Positions 16,932-26,754 of a stretch of DNA of 64,000 nt are shown here, piece by piece (within the stretch, counting starts at the first letter, position 1; the number at the start of each line of letters is the position of its first letter). Position numbers and translations under genes: made by a program. Where the stretch lies: NCBI RefSeq assembly GCF_012911565.1, contig NZ_JAAMPU010000107.1, forward strand, positions 434,001-498,000, in the 5' to 3' direction. A model generated the notes under the pieces. It ran no database searches and was not told where the DNA came from. It saw nothing but the letters and a program-made list of their open reading frames with translations. This DNA comes from Flavobacterium silvaticum. Its GTDB lineage: Bacteria; Bacteroidota; Bacteroidia; Flavobacteriales; Flavobacteriaceae.

Positions 16932-17929
16932 GTCGATTTAAAAAATAATTCGGGAAATACTTCATGAGGCCTTTTTTTCAAGACCCGGACGTTGATATAC
17001 GACTTCAAAAAGCCGGTGCCGTAACCATAAAACTGAATCGATATGGCAATTATTGCAAGCACTCCAATCGTAAGGCTTTTAGTCGAAAGTATGGCAATCA
17101 AAAGGGCAATCATAAAATAGCTGATCGTCGCATAAAGCAGATATGGAAATCCAAGGAAGAACAATACTACCGATGCCAAAACTCCTATCAAAAACAAAGA
17201 GGGCATCCAATACGTCACTTTTGAAAATTCCGGATACCAGGAATCCAGTATCGGCCTGGCCTTACCGAATTTATTGACCTGTTTGTAGAACTTGCCCCAA
17301 TCGATACGTCTTTTGTGATAGACGAATGCCGATGGAAAAAGCCTTGTCTCAATTCCCATTTTCCAAAGCCTGATGGAAAGATCCGGATCTTCTCCTGGGT
17401 GTATGTTACCGAATCCGCCTGATTTTTCAAAAGCGACCTTAGACAGCCCCATATTGAAACTGCGTGGCTGGAACCGTGATAATTTCTCTGATCCACCGCG
17501 GATTCCGCCCGTTGTCACAATAGATGTCATGGCGAAATTTATCGCTTTCTGTACATTTGAAAAACTTGGCAAGGCAGCATCGGGGCCACCAAAACAATCC
17601 ACATAATGTGTAGCTAATTCTTCACTGACCGTTTTGAGGTAATGTGGTGGAATGATACAATCTGAATCGAAAATCAGGAAGTAATCTCCTTCTGCCTTTT
17701 TCATCCCGAAGTTACGTGAATCACCCGGGCCTGAATTGGTTTTGTTGTAATACGAAATTTTCAGCCTGTCAAAATACTTCTGGACGACAGACCAACACGG
17801 AAACGTAGAGCCATCTTCCACGATCACGACCTCGAACGGCTTATCGAAATCCTGGAGCAGCAGGCTCTCCAAAAACTCCCGTATTTCTTCGGGACGATTG
17901 TACACAGGAACGATAACCGAAAATAACAT
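16928..17929 (-). CDS. Family 2 glycosyltransferase
   Basis: 333 residues. The N-terminal GT-A domain starts VIVPVYNRPEEI and carries the metal-binding DxD as FDSD, with NPGEDPDLS-like acidic residues (HPGEDPDLS) for the acceptor site. Hydrophobic segments at about 235-300 form C-terminal membrane helices, so it acts at the inner-membrane face on a polysaccharide or lipid-linked sugar. Donor and acceptor are unknown. It is the first gene of an operon with coaE. Confidence 0.88.
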   Translation of the reverse strand: MLFSVIVPVYNRPEEIREFLESLLLQDFDKPFEVVIVEDGSTFPCWSVVQKYFDRLKISYYNKTNSGPGDSRNFGMKKAEGDYFLIFDSDCIIPPHYLKTVSEELATHYVDCFGGPDAALPSFSNVQKAINFAMTSIVTTGGIRGGSEKLSRFQPRSFNMGLSKVAFEKSGGFGNIHPGEDPDLSIRLWKMGIETRLFPSAFVYHKRRIDWGKFYKQVNKFGKARPILDSWYPEFSKVTYWMPSLFLIGVLASVVLFFLGFPYLLYATISYFMIALLIAILSTKSLTIGVLAIIAISIQFYGYGTGFLKSYINVRVLKKRPHEVFPELFFKST

Positions 17930-17943
17930 AACTCAAATTTTAA

Positions 17944-17951
17944 CAAATATA
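17944..17951 (-). promoter_or_regulatory. -7 element for glycosyltransferase-coaE
   Basis: Minus-strand TATATTTG, about 14 bases before the ATG. It is a perfect -7 match without an obvious -33 partner. Confidence 0.4.
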
Positions 17952-17967
17952 AGCCGAAAACGGGCAT

Positions 17968-17994
17968 AAAAAAACCATCCTTCACGGATGGTTT
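17968..17994 (-). terminator. Intrinsic terminator of the T9SS cargo gene
   Basis: The stem AAACCATCC/GGATGGTTT has a 5-base loop and is followed on the minus strand by a run of Ts. Confidence 0.85.
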
Positions 17995-18014
17995 GATATT
18001 GTATTATTAAGATT

Positions 18015-20402
18015 TTACTCTTTTATGAATCGCTTGGTTATATACTGCGAACCACTTTTTATCCTGAGCAGATAAACCCCGGCAGAAAGTGATGCCGTAT
18101 CGGCTGAATGCCAGTCCGGTGTAAAATGTGCTGTTACTTTTTGGCCGAGCGTATTGAAAATCTCAACTGAATCTATAGGCTCTGAAGTTTGTAAAGACAG
18201 TATATTTTTGACCGGATTGGGAGTTACGGAAAACAATTGCTGAACGGCATCGGCAGTTCCGAGCGTCGGGTCAAATGCACCTACACGGAAAGTCCCGACA
18301 ACATCGTTTGCATATTCCCAAACCCGCACGTGAAGAAGAGTTCCCGGTGTAAGTCCTGCGAATGTCAGACTGGAAAAACCTTCCATACCCAAAATTCCAC
18401 TATCATCATTACATCCTAAACTGATAAGGCCGCCACCGCATGTTCCGGTATATACAGCCATTCCGGTATCGCTCAAATCAGAACCTTCCGCAGATTGGGT
18501 CTGTATCGTGATACTTCCGCTGGCCGGTACTTCTGCAGAGAACCACACATCGCCACCAAAATTGAACTGGGCACAGCTTACGTTTGGCTCGCCAATGGTT
18601 TTTGTAGCACCTTCATTAGTAGCGGTAACTGCAAATTCAGCAAACGTAGCACCTACTTCAAGTGGAAACGCAGTGCTGCAATCGTCATTGGCCACAGCCG
18701 CAGGAGCAGTCGTAAAAGTGAATACGGCCGAATAGTCGCTCCAGACATCTCCATTGCACATTCCCTGCACATAAAAATCATAAGACGTTGCCGGCTCAAG
18801 ATCATTGATCAATAAAGAACTATTGACATCCGACATAGCATCTTCTTCAGAAAAAGCAGCACCAGCAGGAAGCAGGACCACATTCCATTGTGTCTGACCA
18901 CAACCTGCAGCCCAAACCAATATGGCACTTGTTGAGCTGAACGCAGAAACGCCAAGCCCGGTAGGCGCAGCACAACCTACTTGTTCCAAAATCGTGATGT
19001 CATAATCTTCCGTTTCTCCATATCCGTAATTCCCGCAAGGATCTATGCTGAATGAATCTGTATTCCAGGCATCACGGACGCGCATTCTGTGAACACCCGG
19101 CATCGCGTCGCAACTTACGGTGAAGTTCAGGCTTCCAGTTTGAAATGAATCGACATCATCAACCCCGCCAAGTCGTTCTTCTTCGGCAAAAAATCCGTCA
19201 TCGTTATAATCTATCCATGCGGTATGATGTTGCTGCCCGTAAGAACCTACCGTAACCTGAAGTGTGTAATTCCCGCCTACGTTAAGTTCGGCGGTGTAGT
19301 TTGGCTGTCCTGTAAAGTAGGTGTAATAGGGGTTTATCGGTTCAGTCCCTGTATTGTTTGAAAGTGTCGTTCCCGGAATGACAATATTTGATATAAGATC
19401 GCCATCTGTTTTACCATTATCATATGTCGGCTGGCAATAACAATTCGCAGCTGCATTCATTTCTACCTGAATCGGTTCGCTGAAGGCAAATTGACTACCA
19501 CAGGAAATCTTGCAACGATAATAGGTATCGGCAAATTGAAACGTGGTATACAAGTTTGATGTTTCTCCTGTCAGGTCTGCATAATCGACACCATTTTCAG
19601 ACGATTGCCACAAATAGCTGATTCCGATTGATGCCGTATTTCCTTCTACGGATAATGTCACGGGAACGCCAAGACATACCGGATTCGCAGAGGCAACCGT
19701 TGTTCCGCCATCCGGTTGTCCGCTACACGGAGCCGGAGGCGTAAAGGTGAATTTACGACCTGTCAGGTTTGCCCCGGATGTGATCATTGTAGAGACAGTC
19801 GAAGAAACTGTAGGTGTTGTTCCCGGAATCACACTGAGATAAGAACCGGCATCGTTTATACCGACTGATGCGGAAGAAGGATCGGCTGTAGTGATTGTTC
19901 CATACCACATTTCAATGACACCGGTCGTTTCGCTCAACCGAACCTTAAAAGAGCCCACATTTCCATTCACGCCGCCTCCGCTGGAAACCACGATATTATC
20001 CCAACCGATGTCAAGTTTACGATTTGGCGCTACACCGGTTACCGTGTATGAAATAGTTCCGGTATTGCGATTATGATCGTCCCAAAAAACGGCAATGGCC
20101 GGAGCCTGGTCGTCCGTGTTGAAATAGTCGTTATTGAAAGCCGCGCCATTCATGGCCTGCCCCAAACGGATAAGTCCATTCGTACTGATACTGAATAAAC
20201 TATACGTTGTCCCGGCGTATGGGAAATTGAATCCTGTAAGGGTAATTTCCTGACTGCTGTCATCACCCTCAACTGTTGAAGAAATGCCACCAACCTGTGT
20301 GTATGCCTCGGTGCTGGCCAAAAATTGATACTGTGAGGCGACCTGGCAAAAGCCTTCGGAAACACAAAATAAAAATAAGAATGCGAGTAGTTTTTTTGTC
20401 AT
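18015..20402 (-). CDS. Secreted T9SS type A cargo protein with GEVED and fibronectin III domains
   Basis: 795 residues. The signal peptide is at 1-20 (CVSEGFCQ). A nidogen-like N-terminal region follows, with SLFSISTNGLIRLGQ. An Ig-like segment is near 230-310. The GEVED domain is at about 320-470 (AWIDYNDDGFFAEEE and GYGETEDYDI), then a fibronectin type III domain at about 480-565. A pre-peptidase-like beta domain starting NDDCSTAFPL is at about 575-715. The end is a type A secretion/sorting domain (FSVTPNPVKN, then GVYLLRIKSG), which directs export through the type IX system and surface anchoring. No catalytic motif is seen, so an adhesive or binding role is more likely than an enzyme. It is transcribed alone. 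Confidence 0.9.
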   Translation of the reverse strand: MTKKLLAFLFLFCVSEGFCQVASQYQFLASTEAYTQVGGISSTVEGDDSSQEITLTGFNFPYAGTTYSLFSISTNGLIRLGQAMNGAAFNNDYFNTDDQAPAIAVFWDDHNRNTGTISYTVTGVAPNRKLDIGWDNIVVSSGGGVNGNVGSFKVRLSETTGVIEMWYGTITTADPSSASVGINDAGSYLSVIPGTTPTVSSTVSTMITSGANLTGRKFTFTPPAPCSGQPDGGTTVASANPVCLGVPVTLSVEGNTASIGISYLWQSSENGVDYADLTGETSNLYTTFQFADTYYRCKISCGSQFAFSEPIQVEMNAAANCYCQPTYDNGKTDGDLISNIVIPGTTLSNNTGTEPINPYYTYFTGQPNYTAELNVGGNYTLQVTVGSYGQQHHTAWIDYNDDGFFAEEERLGGVDDVDSFQTGSLNFTVSCDAMPGVHRMRVRDAWNTDSFSIDPCGNYGYGETEDYDITILEQVGCAAPTGLGVSAFSSTSAILVWAAGCGQTQWNVVLLPAGAAFSEEDAMSDVNSSLLINDLEPATSYDFYVQGMCNGDVWSDYSAVFTFTTAPAAVANDDCSTAFPLEVGATFAEFAVTATNEGATKTIGEPNVSCAQFNFGGDVWFSAEVPASGSITIQTQSAEGSDLSDTGMAVYTGTCGGGLISLGCNDDSGILGMEGFSSLTFAGLTPGTLLHVRVWEYANDVVGTFRVGAFDPTLGTADAVQQLFSVTPNPVKNILSLQTSEPIDSVEIFNTLGQKVTAHFTPDWHSADTASLSAGVYLLRIKSGSQYITKRFIKE

Positions 20403-20444
20403 GGGTTACGTGTATTTTGCTGCCTAAAGTACATATTATTCCAT

Positions 20445-20469
20445 AAAAAAACCATCCCGAAAGATGGTT
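20445..20469 (-). terminator. Intrinsic terminator of fabV
   Basis: The stem AACCATC/GATGGTT with a 6-base loop is followed by Ts on the minus strand, 20 bases after the fabV stop. Confidence 0.8.
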
Positions 20470-20491
20470 GATTTTCAGTAAGTAAAAAGTT

Positions 20492-21682
20492 TTATTTAAT
20501 GCTCTCGATGGCAACCATTTCATTGGCTTCCTTGTCATAATCGACACCGCCCATCTCAAATCCGAAAAGCTTATGGAATTCATGGCTGTATCCTTTAAGA
20601 TCGCCCAGTTCCGGGAGCGTTTCGGTATCAGCTTTTTGCCATAATTCGGCAACTTTAGCCTGTATTGCCGGATCCATTTCATAATCGTCTATGCGAATGC
20701 GGCCTTTTTCATCTACAGGAACTTCTCCTCCTGTATATAATCTTTCGCGATACAAACGGTCAATTTGTTCTATTGTACCTTCATGCGTCCCGGCATCTTT
20801 CATCACTTTAAAAAGCAGCGAAATATAAAGCGGGATTACTGGAATTGCTGAACTGGCCTGTGTCACCAGCGCTTTGTTGACCGATACATACCCTTTTCCG
20901 TTCAGCGGTTTCAATTTATCCGTAATGGTAAATGCACTGGCTTCAAGGTTGTCTTTCGCACGCCCGATCGTTCCTTTTCTGTAAACCGCTTCGGTAACTT
21001 CCGGCCCAATGTACGAATAAGCGATCGTAGTCACGCCTTCTGCCAAAACACCGGCGGCCTGCAATGCATCGATCCACATTTCCCAATCTTCTCCGCCCAT
21101 GACCACTACCGTATTATCTATATCTTCCTGTTCGGCAGGTGCGATGGAAACCTCAGAGACTTTTCCGGTGTGGAAATCAACCGTTTTATTGGTATACGTC
21201 TGGCCGATTGGTTTTAGTGCCGACCGATGCAAAATACCCGTTTTCGGATGCAAACGAACCGGAGAAGCCAAACTGTAAATAATCTGGTCAACCTGACCGA
21301 GGTCTTTTTTTATCAGGTCGATTGTCTGCTGCTTGATTTCATCGGAAAAAGCATCGCCATTGATACTTTTGGCATACAATCCTTTTTCATGGGCAAATTT
21401 TTCAAACGCCGCAGTATTGTACCAGCCTGGTGATGCGGTTTTTCCTTCAGATGGTTCTTTTTCAAAGAAAACACCAATCGTGGCTGCACCTGATCCAAAC
21501 GCCGCCGTAATCCTCGAAGCAAGCCCGAAGCCAGTCGAAGCGCCAATGACAAGTACTTTTTTAGGGCCGTCTATGTTTCCGTTCGATGTAACGTAATCTA
21601 TTTGTTCGCGTACATTCTGCGCAGCTCCGTCCGGATGGGCCGTGAGGCAGATGAAGCCTCTCATTCTAGGTTGTATGATCAT
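20492..21682 (-). CDS. fabV: Enoyl-ACP / trans-2-enoyl-CoA reductase FabV
   Basis: 396 residues, the usual FabV size and longer than FabI. It uses NADH to reduce enoyl-ACP in fatty-acid elongation. NAD-binding region: VIGASTGFGLASRI. The catalytic tyrosine and lysine are in YSYIGPEVTEAVYRKGTIG (the Y-x8-K pattern of this family). The N-terminus MIIQPRMRGFICLTAHP is standard. It has its own promoter, whose -33 box lies inside the 3' end of recN. Confidence 0.95.
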   Translation of the reverse strand: MIIQPRMRGFICLTAHPDGAAQNVREQIDYVTSNGNIDGPKKVLVIGASTGFGLASRITAAFGSGAATIGVFFEKEPSEGKTASPGWYNTAAFEKFAHEKGLYAKSINGDAFSDEIKQQTIDLIKKDLGQVDQIIYSLASPVRLHPKTGILHRSALKPIGQTYTNKTVDFHTGKVSEVSIAPAEQEDIDNTVVVMGGEDWEMWIDALQAAGVLAEGVTTIAYSYIGPEVTEAVYRKGTIGRAKDNLEASAFTITDKLKPLNGKGYVSVNKALVTQASSAIPVIPLYISLLFKVMKDAGTHEGTIEQIDRLYRERLYTGGEVPVDEKGRIRIDDYEMDPAIQAKVAELWQKADTETLPELGDLKGYSHEFHKLFGFEMGGVDYDKEANEMVAIESIK

Positions 21683-21705
21683 AAAAAGAAGTAAAATTTC
21701 CTTAA

Positions 21706-21737
21706 CAAATATAGCTTGGATTTTTTAGTTGAGCAAA
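21706..21737 (-). promoter_or_regulatory. Promoter TTTG-N20-TATATTTG for fabV
   Basis: TTTG at 21734-21737 and TATATTTG at 21706-21713 on the minus strand match both boxes. The upstream box overlaps the last codons of recN. Confidence 0.65.
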
Positions 21738-23377
21738 GCCCTTGCATGATTAATGGCCGAATCTGAAAGCTCGGAACCAGATAACATTTGAGCGATTTCA
21801 TTCACACGATCATCGGCTGAAAGCAACCGGATTTGTGAACTCGTCTGTCCATCTGAAACCAACTTGAATACTTTGTAATGATAATCGCCTTTGGCCGCAA
21901 TCTGAGGCAAATGCGTAATGGAAATAAGCTGCATATGGGCACTCATCTCTTTCATGATCTCCGCCATCTTGTGCGCGATTTCCCCCGAAACGCCCGTATC
22001 AATCTCATCAAAAATCAGCGTGGGCAAATTGCTGTATCTGGCAAGTGTAGCCTTGACGGCAAGCATGATACGCGACAATTCACCGCCTGAGGCAACTTTT
22101 CTGAGTGGTTGGAACCCGATTCCTTTATTGGCCGAAAACAACAATTCAATACTGTCCTTCCCAAAATCATTAAGCTGTTCCGATGGTTTCAAATCGATGA
22201 AAAAACGCGCATCGGGCATCCCCAATTGTTGCAATATAGTTATCAATTGTTGGCTCAATTCTTCAGATGAGCCGATTCTTTTTTGATGAAGTGACGCAGC
22301 CAGGTTTTCAAGTTCAATTGACAATTGCTGATTTTCATTTTCAAGCCGGTTTATTACAGACAGAAGTTCTTCGGTCGATTGTGTCTGTTCCGAAAGTTGT
22401 TGTTGTATGCCGATGAGTTCCGATACGGTAGAAACCTGATGCTTCTTCTGCAAATCCATGATTACCTGCAACCGGTTTCCAACACGCTCCATTTCTGCCG
22501 AATCTTTTACGATGCGCTGGCTGCACCGGTCCAACTCCGATGCTATGTCGGAAATTTCGATGCGAACACTTTCAATACGGTCGTTAAACGACTGGTATTG
22601 TTCTGAATAACCGGCTATTTTCTGAATCGATTGTTTAACTTCCGACAGTGTATTCCGCAACCCGAATTCATCTGAATCGATCAAGGCGGAAGCGCGTTCG
22701 AGGTTTTCCTGTATGGTTTCGGCATGGCTGAGTTCAGATAAAGTCTGTTCCAGGATTTGCTGTTCGTCTTCTTTTAAATTGGCCGCATTCAATTCTTCTA
22801 GCAGGAATTCGTGATAGCCTTGCTCTTTCTGTCGTTCGGCCAATTGTTGCTGTAGATCGCGAAGCTTTTTTGATTTGTTCCGGAACGAAACCAAAAGCCC
22901 GGAAAACTGCTGGCGCAAAATCACATTTCCGGCAAAAGCATCGAGTAATTCAAACTGATACGCATCGTCGGAAAGCGACAAGGTCTGGTGCTGGGAATGG
23001 ATGTCGACCAATTTCTCCCCCAATTCCTGCATCTGTTGCAAATTCACCGGACTGTCATTTATAAAAGCACGGGATTTTCCGGTCGGCAATATTTCACGCC
23101 GAATGATGGTATTGTCATCGTAATCGAGATCGGCACTTTCAAAAAAAGAGTTGAGGCCGTATTTTTTGATATTGAAATGAGCTTCGATGACACACTTTTC
23201 CGTTTCATCTTTCATAGAAGACAAATCAGCGCGTTTACCCAAAACAAGCCCTAAAGCACCAAGCAAAATGGATTTTCCGGCACCGGTTTCACCCGTAATG
23301 ATAGAAAACCCGGGCTTGAGTTCAAGCGACAATTTATCTATCAGTGCAAAATTGGAAATGCTGAGCTGTGTGATCAT
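21725..23377 (-). CDS. recN: DNA repair ATPase RecN
   Basis: 550 residues. An SMC-like protein for double-strand break repair. The Walker A box is GETGAGKS near residue 32, two coiled-coil arms follow (about 150-360), the ABC signature is SGGELSRIMLA, and Walker B is LIFDEIDTGVSGE. The ATG at 23377 gives MITQLSISNFALID, the normal RecN beginning. An extended frame upstream adds 16 hydrophobic residues that do not belong. It is the last gene of the bamD-omega-coaBC-DUF4835-recN series. Confidence 0.95.
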   Translation of the reverse strand: MITQLSISNFALIDKLSLELKPGFSIITGETGAGKSILLGALGLVLGKRADLSSMKDETEKCVIEAHFNIKKYGLNSFFESADLDYDDNTIIRREILPTGKSRAFINDSPVNLQQMQELGEKLVDIHSQHQTLSLSDDAYQFELLDAFAGNVILRQQFSGLLVSFRNKSKKLRDLQQQLAERQKEQGYHEFLLEELNAANLKEDEQQILEQTLSELSHAETIQENLERASALIDSDEFGLRNTLSEVKQSIQKIAGYSEQYQSFNDRIESVRIEISDIASELDRCSQRIVKDSAEMERVGNRLQVIMDLQKKHQVSTVSELIGIQQQLSEQTQSTEELLSVINRLENENQQLSIELENLAASLHQKRIGSSEELSQQLITILQQLGMPDARFFIDLKPSEQLNDFGKDSIELLFSANKGIGFQPLRKVASGGELSRIMLAVKATLARYSNLPTLIFDEIDTGVSGEIAHKMAEIMKEMSAHMQLISITHLPQIAAKGDYHYKVFKLVSDGQTSSQIRLLSADDRVNEIAQMLSGSELSDSAINHARALLN

Positions 23378-23435
23378 GGCGTATAAAACTAAAAAAAAGG
23401 CAGTTAAAAAAGCTACAGGCAACAAAAGGAGTTAT

Positions 23436-24323
23436 CTACATTTTTATCCCCGACCATTTACTGGAATTCAAAGGGGAAAGTTTGTTGAGCCTGTCAATAA
23501 GAGGTGCAATGGGAATACTGGGGCCGCCGGAATATATCGATACCAGCTCGTCTGATTTCGAGTCGAAGAAAACCCGTGTCAGGAATGCATTCGGCCGCGC
23601 GGCATTCACCTTTGCCAACGTCTCCATAGATGCGGCGATTGCTTCTTTTGCAGCCTTTGGATCGATTGACATTTTATCGAGACCATTGCGGTGATACTCG
23701 TACATGGTGTCGTGGAAAGCACTATACGTACTGGAAAGTAAGTCGTTTATCAGGAAATACCGGTTCTGGTTTCCGTCAGATTGTTTCCAACCCTTATAAT
23801 TTGTATTTGAAGCTGCATTGGCAATATCCTGGGCATTTTCAAAATACGACTGGCCTCCGTTGGGAGAAAAAGTATCGGCATCTATCCCAATCATGATAAA
23901 ACTGTAAAAGGCCAGTACAGACACGAGGTTAGAATCAAAAGTGCCCGGATTGAATATCAGGTTCTGAAATTCGGTATAATCGAAATTGAAATCCTTGTCG
24001 TTGAAATTGAAAACCGGCGAAGAATATGTAGAATCGAACACCGGACGCGCCGACTGAACCTGTATACTGGCTGCAAACTGGTTGTTGCTGTAACTCGTTA
24101 CGGTTATATACATGGAGCACGATATGCGCTCGTTTTGGTTGAAGCCTTGTCCCGTCCAGTCCGTACGGTTGACAAAATCACTGATAGAATTTTCAAGTGT
24201 CTTGAACACTTGGTTATTTGTCAATCCTGCCTGGTCGGCATTGATGGAAACGGTACAGTTAAGTTCCTGTGCCTGCAATGAAAGCCCTGTAAACAGGAAT
24301 AATGACCAAAATATATTACGCAT
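23436..24323 (-). CDS. DUF4835-family protein
   Basis: 295 residues with a signal peptide (LFTGLSLQAQ). A Bacteroidetes family of unknown function, recognised by the AQELNCTVSIN start, the GIDADTFSP(N)GG motif and the fixed place between coaBC and recN. It is exported and probably periplasmic or outer-membrane associated. The ATG at 24323 overlaps the coaBC stop by eight bases. A TTG nine bases upstream is a less likely start. Confidence 0.85.
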   Translation of the reverse strand: MRNIFWSLFLFTGLSLQAQELNCTVSINADQAGLTNNQVFKTLENSISDFVNRTDWTGQGFNQNERISCSMYITVTSYSNNQFAASIQVQSARPVFDSTYSSPVFNFNDKDFNFDYTEFQNLIFNPGTFDSNLVSVLAFYSFIMIGIDADTFSPNGGQSYFENAQDIANAASNTNYKGWKQSDGNQNRYFLINDLLSSTYSAFHDTMYEYHRNGLDKMSIDPKAAKEAIAASMETLAKVNAARPNAFLTRVFFDSKSDELVSIYSGGPSIPIAPLIDRLNKLSPLNSSKWSGIKM

Positions 24324-25524
24324 AATGAGCAATTACCTTATTGATTATGTCAGCCGCGACCTCTTGCTTGGTCTTCAGCCCATGGACTTCACGATTGAAT
24401 CCTGAATCGATGAACGTCACTTTATTCGTATCATGCCCGAATCCGGCTCCTTCATCCCGAAGCGAATTGAGTACGATCAAATCTAAGTTTTTTTTCCTGA
24501 TTTTGGCCTCGGCATTTTCTATTTCATTTTCGGTTTCGAGAGCAAAGCCGATCAGGAACTGATTTGCTTTTACAGCACCGAGCGACGACAGTATATCGAC
24601 CGTTTTTTCCAGTTCGATGCTGAATTCCGCCTGTGTCTTTTTTATTTTCTGGTCTGCTGGGAATTTCGGACGGTAATCGGCAACAGCCGCAGCTGCGATG
24701 GCCGCATCACAGGAACCGAAATGTTCATGGCATGCCTTGTACATTTGAGCTGCCGAGATAACTCGGACGGTTTCGATATTGGAATCTGAAACAGAAAGAT
24801 GCGTCGGCCCGGAAACAAGGATGACCTTTGCTCCCATTTGCGCTGCAGTTTTCGCAATATCGTAACCCATTTTGCCCGAAGAATGATTCCCTATGAAACG
24901 CACGGGATCGATAGCTTCGTATGTCGGGCCTGCCGTAACGAGTATCTTTTTTCCTTTGAGCGGAAGTTTTGCTGAGATTTCGGCTTCAATGAAAGCGACG
25001 ATGTTTTCCGGTTCTGCCATTCTTCCTTCACCACTCAATCCGCTGGCGAGTTCTCCCGACTCAGCAGGAATGATATAATTCCCGAATTGTTGCAATTTGG
25101 AAAGACTTTCCAGTGTTGACGGATGTCGGTACATATCCAGATCCATCGCAGGTGCCACATAAACCGGGCATTTTGCCGACAAATAAGCCGCCATCAGAAA
25201 ATTATCGGCCGTGCCACCCGACATTTTGGAAAGTGTATTGGCTGTTGCCGGAGCTATGACCATGATATCTGCCCAAAGCCCGAGATCGACATGGTTGTTC
25301 CACTCTTTTCCAGGATCGTCTTCTTCATAAAAAGACGTATAGACGCGATGTTTGGAAAGTGTCGATAACGTAAGAGGCGTAATAAAATCGGCAGCTGCCG
25401 GGGTCATGACTACACGAACCTCGGCACCTGCCTTTATAAATAACCGGACGAGCCAGGCGGTCTTGTAAGCGGCAATACCGCCGGAAACACCAAGCAGTAT
25501 TTTTTTACCGTTTAAGACAGACAT
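24316..25524 (-). CDS. coaBC: Bifunctional phosphopantothenoylcysteine decarboxylase / phosphopantothenate-cysteine ligase
   Basis: 402 residues. The N-terminal CoaC flavoprotein (1-185) starts KILLGVSGGIAAYKT and has the FMN/substrate segment APAMDLDMY. The C-terminal CoaB ligase (from about 190) starts ILVTAGPTYEAIDPVRFI and has NHSSGKMGYDIA. Together they turn 4'-phosphopantothenate and cysteine into 4'-phosphopantetheine, two consecutive steps toward CoA. It sits five bases after the omega gene. Confidence 0.95.
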   Translation of the reverse strand: MSVLNGKKILLGVSGGIAAYKTAWLVRLFIKAGAEVRVVMTPAAADFITPLTLSTLSKHRVYTSFYEEDDPGKEWNNHVDLGLWADIMVIAPATANTLSKMSGGTADNFLMAAYLSAKCPVYVAPAMDLDMYRHPSTLESLSKLQQFGNYIIPAESGELASGLSGEGRMAEPENIVAFIEAEISAKLPLKGKKILVTAGPTYEAIDPVRFIGNHSSGKMGYDIAKTAAQMGAKVILVSGPTHLSVSDSNIETVRVISAAQMYKACHEHFGSCDAAIAAAAVADYRPKFPADQKIKKTQAEFSIELEKTVDILSSLGAVKANQFLIGFALETENEIENAEAKIRKKNLDLIVLNSLRDEGAGFGHDTNKVTFIDSGFNREVHGLKTKQEVAADIINKVIAHYA

Positions 25525-25529
25525 GCCTC

Positions 25530-25847
25530 TTATTTGGTTGTATCGCGGTGATAAATCTTGTCATCAAGCCATTCCTGAACCGCCAATGCGTGTGGCTTTG
25601 GAAGTTTTTCATAGAATTTGGAAACTTCGATCTGCTCTTTGTTTTCAAAGATTTCCTCCAGGCTGTCGTTGTACGTGGCGAACTCCTCCAGTTTCTCGGT
25701 AAGTTCTTTCTTGATTTCAGAATTGATCTGGTTGGCGCGTTTTGCCATAATCGTGATTGCCTCGTAAATGTTACCTGTAGATTCCTCTATCTGGCTCTTG
25801 TTGTAGGTAATGGTATTTACCGGTGCATTCGTCTTCTTTAAATCCAT
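25530..25847 (-). CDS. RNA polymerase omega / Rpb6-like subunit
   Basis: 105 residues. The MDLKKTNAPVNTITYNK start and the NIYEAITIMAKRANQI segment match the Bacteroidetes omega-type subunit, which helps assemble RNA polymerase. The ATG at 25847 is chosen over an in-frame TTG two codons upstream. It follows bamD by seven bases and precedes coaBC, the common order in this group. Confidence 0.88.
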   Translation of the reverse strand: MDLKKTNAPVNTITYNKSQIEESTGNIYEAITIMAKRANQINSEIKKELTEKLEEFATYNDSLEEIFENKEQIEVSKFYEKLPKPHALAVQEWLDDKIYHRDTTK

Positions 25848-25854
25848 GGTCAAT

Positions 25855-26649
25855 TTATTTGGAAAATTGTTTTAAGTCGTTCTCTATTTTCGCCATCATT
25901 TCGTCGGCGTCTTTTTTGTATTCGGTTCCTGAATTGAATTTCATCAGGCTCGAATAGGCTGCTTTTGCATTATTTAGTCGTTCTTCCATTTTGGAAGGTA
26001 CGCTATTGATTGCCAATTTGTACATGGCATCCAACTTATAAAACAACGCGCCTTCTTTGAATTTCGATCCCGGATAATCAATCATGAAATTATCGAAAGC
26101 GACGATTGCCGATTTGAAATCCGATATCTTATGGTAATTTTTGGCAATTTCGTAAGCCTTCTTTTCTAATTTCTCCTGAAGCGCTTTTACCGATTCATTG
26201 GCTTCTTTGATGTAGGTCGAATTTGGATATTTGTCCAAAAATGCCTGGAATTTATCAAGCGCCTTATTCGTGTCAACCTGGTCAAGGTCATAAACCGGGG
26301 CAAGCTGTGCGTAACTTTTGGCTGATAAAAATGCAGCTTCTTCTGCCTTTTCACTTTTCGGGTAACTCGCCACAAAACTCTCGAATTGATAACCTGCCAA
26401 ATAGTACTGCTCGCTTTTGTAATAGGATTGGGCAAACATGTAAAACATTTTTTCTGCTTGCGGCTTTCCCTTGTAATTCGGGGCCATTTGCTCGAACAAA
26501 CGGATTGCTTTGGTGTATTTACCTTTGTCGTATTTTTTCTCGGCAGCAGTATATTTAAGCCCCATGTCTTCCGACTTAAGGGCTTTTTGATATTCACTGC
26601 AAGAGACAGTAAACACGGCAATCAGTAACAGGCATGCGAATCTTTTCAT
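25855..26649 (-). CDS. bamD: Outer-membrane assembly lipoprotein BamD
   Basis: 264 residues. Lipobox VFTVSC (Cys near 17), then tetratricopeptide-like repeats (YDKGKYTKAIRLFEQM, SYYKSEQYYLAGYQFE, KISDFKSAIVAFDNFM). It is part of the BAM complex that inserts beta-barrel proteins. The ATG at 26649 starts the signal peptide, and eight upstream in-frame codons are dropped. A strong promoter is 60 bases upstream. Confidence 0.93.
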   Translation of the reverse strand: MKRFACLLLIAVFTVSCSEYQKALKSEDMGLKYTAAEKKYDKGKYTKAIRLFEQMAPNYKGKPQAEKMFYMFAQSYYKSEQYYLAGYQFESFVASYPKSEKAEEAAFLSAKSYAQLAPVYDLDQVDTNKALDKFQAFLDKYPNSTYIKEANESVKALQEKLEKKAYEIAKNYHKISDFKSAIVAFDNFMIDYPGSKFKEGALFYKLDAMYKLAINSVPSKMEERLNNAKAAYSSLMKFNSGTEYKKDADEMMAKIENDLKQFSK

Positions 26650-26708
26650 TCTAAAGCTTCGGGGATTTCTCATTTTCAGCGGGTTTGGGCATTCCCAAAA
26701 ACCAACCG

Positions 26709-26738
26709 CAAATTTAGTTATTAATTCAGTAAGTCAAA
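26709..26738 (-). promoter_or_regulatory. Promoter TTTG-N18-TAAATTTG for the bamD operon
   Basis: On the minus strand TTTG at 26735-26738 and TAAATTTG at 26709-26716 match both boxes. It should drive bamD, omega, coaBC, DUF4835 and recN. Confidence 0.65.
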
Positions 26739-26754
26739 ATTTTATTTACACGTA

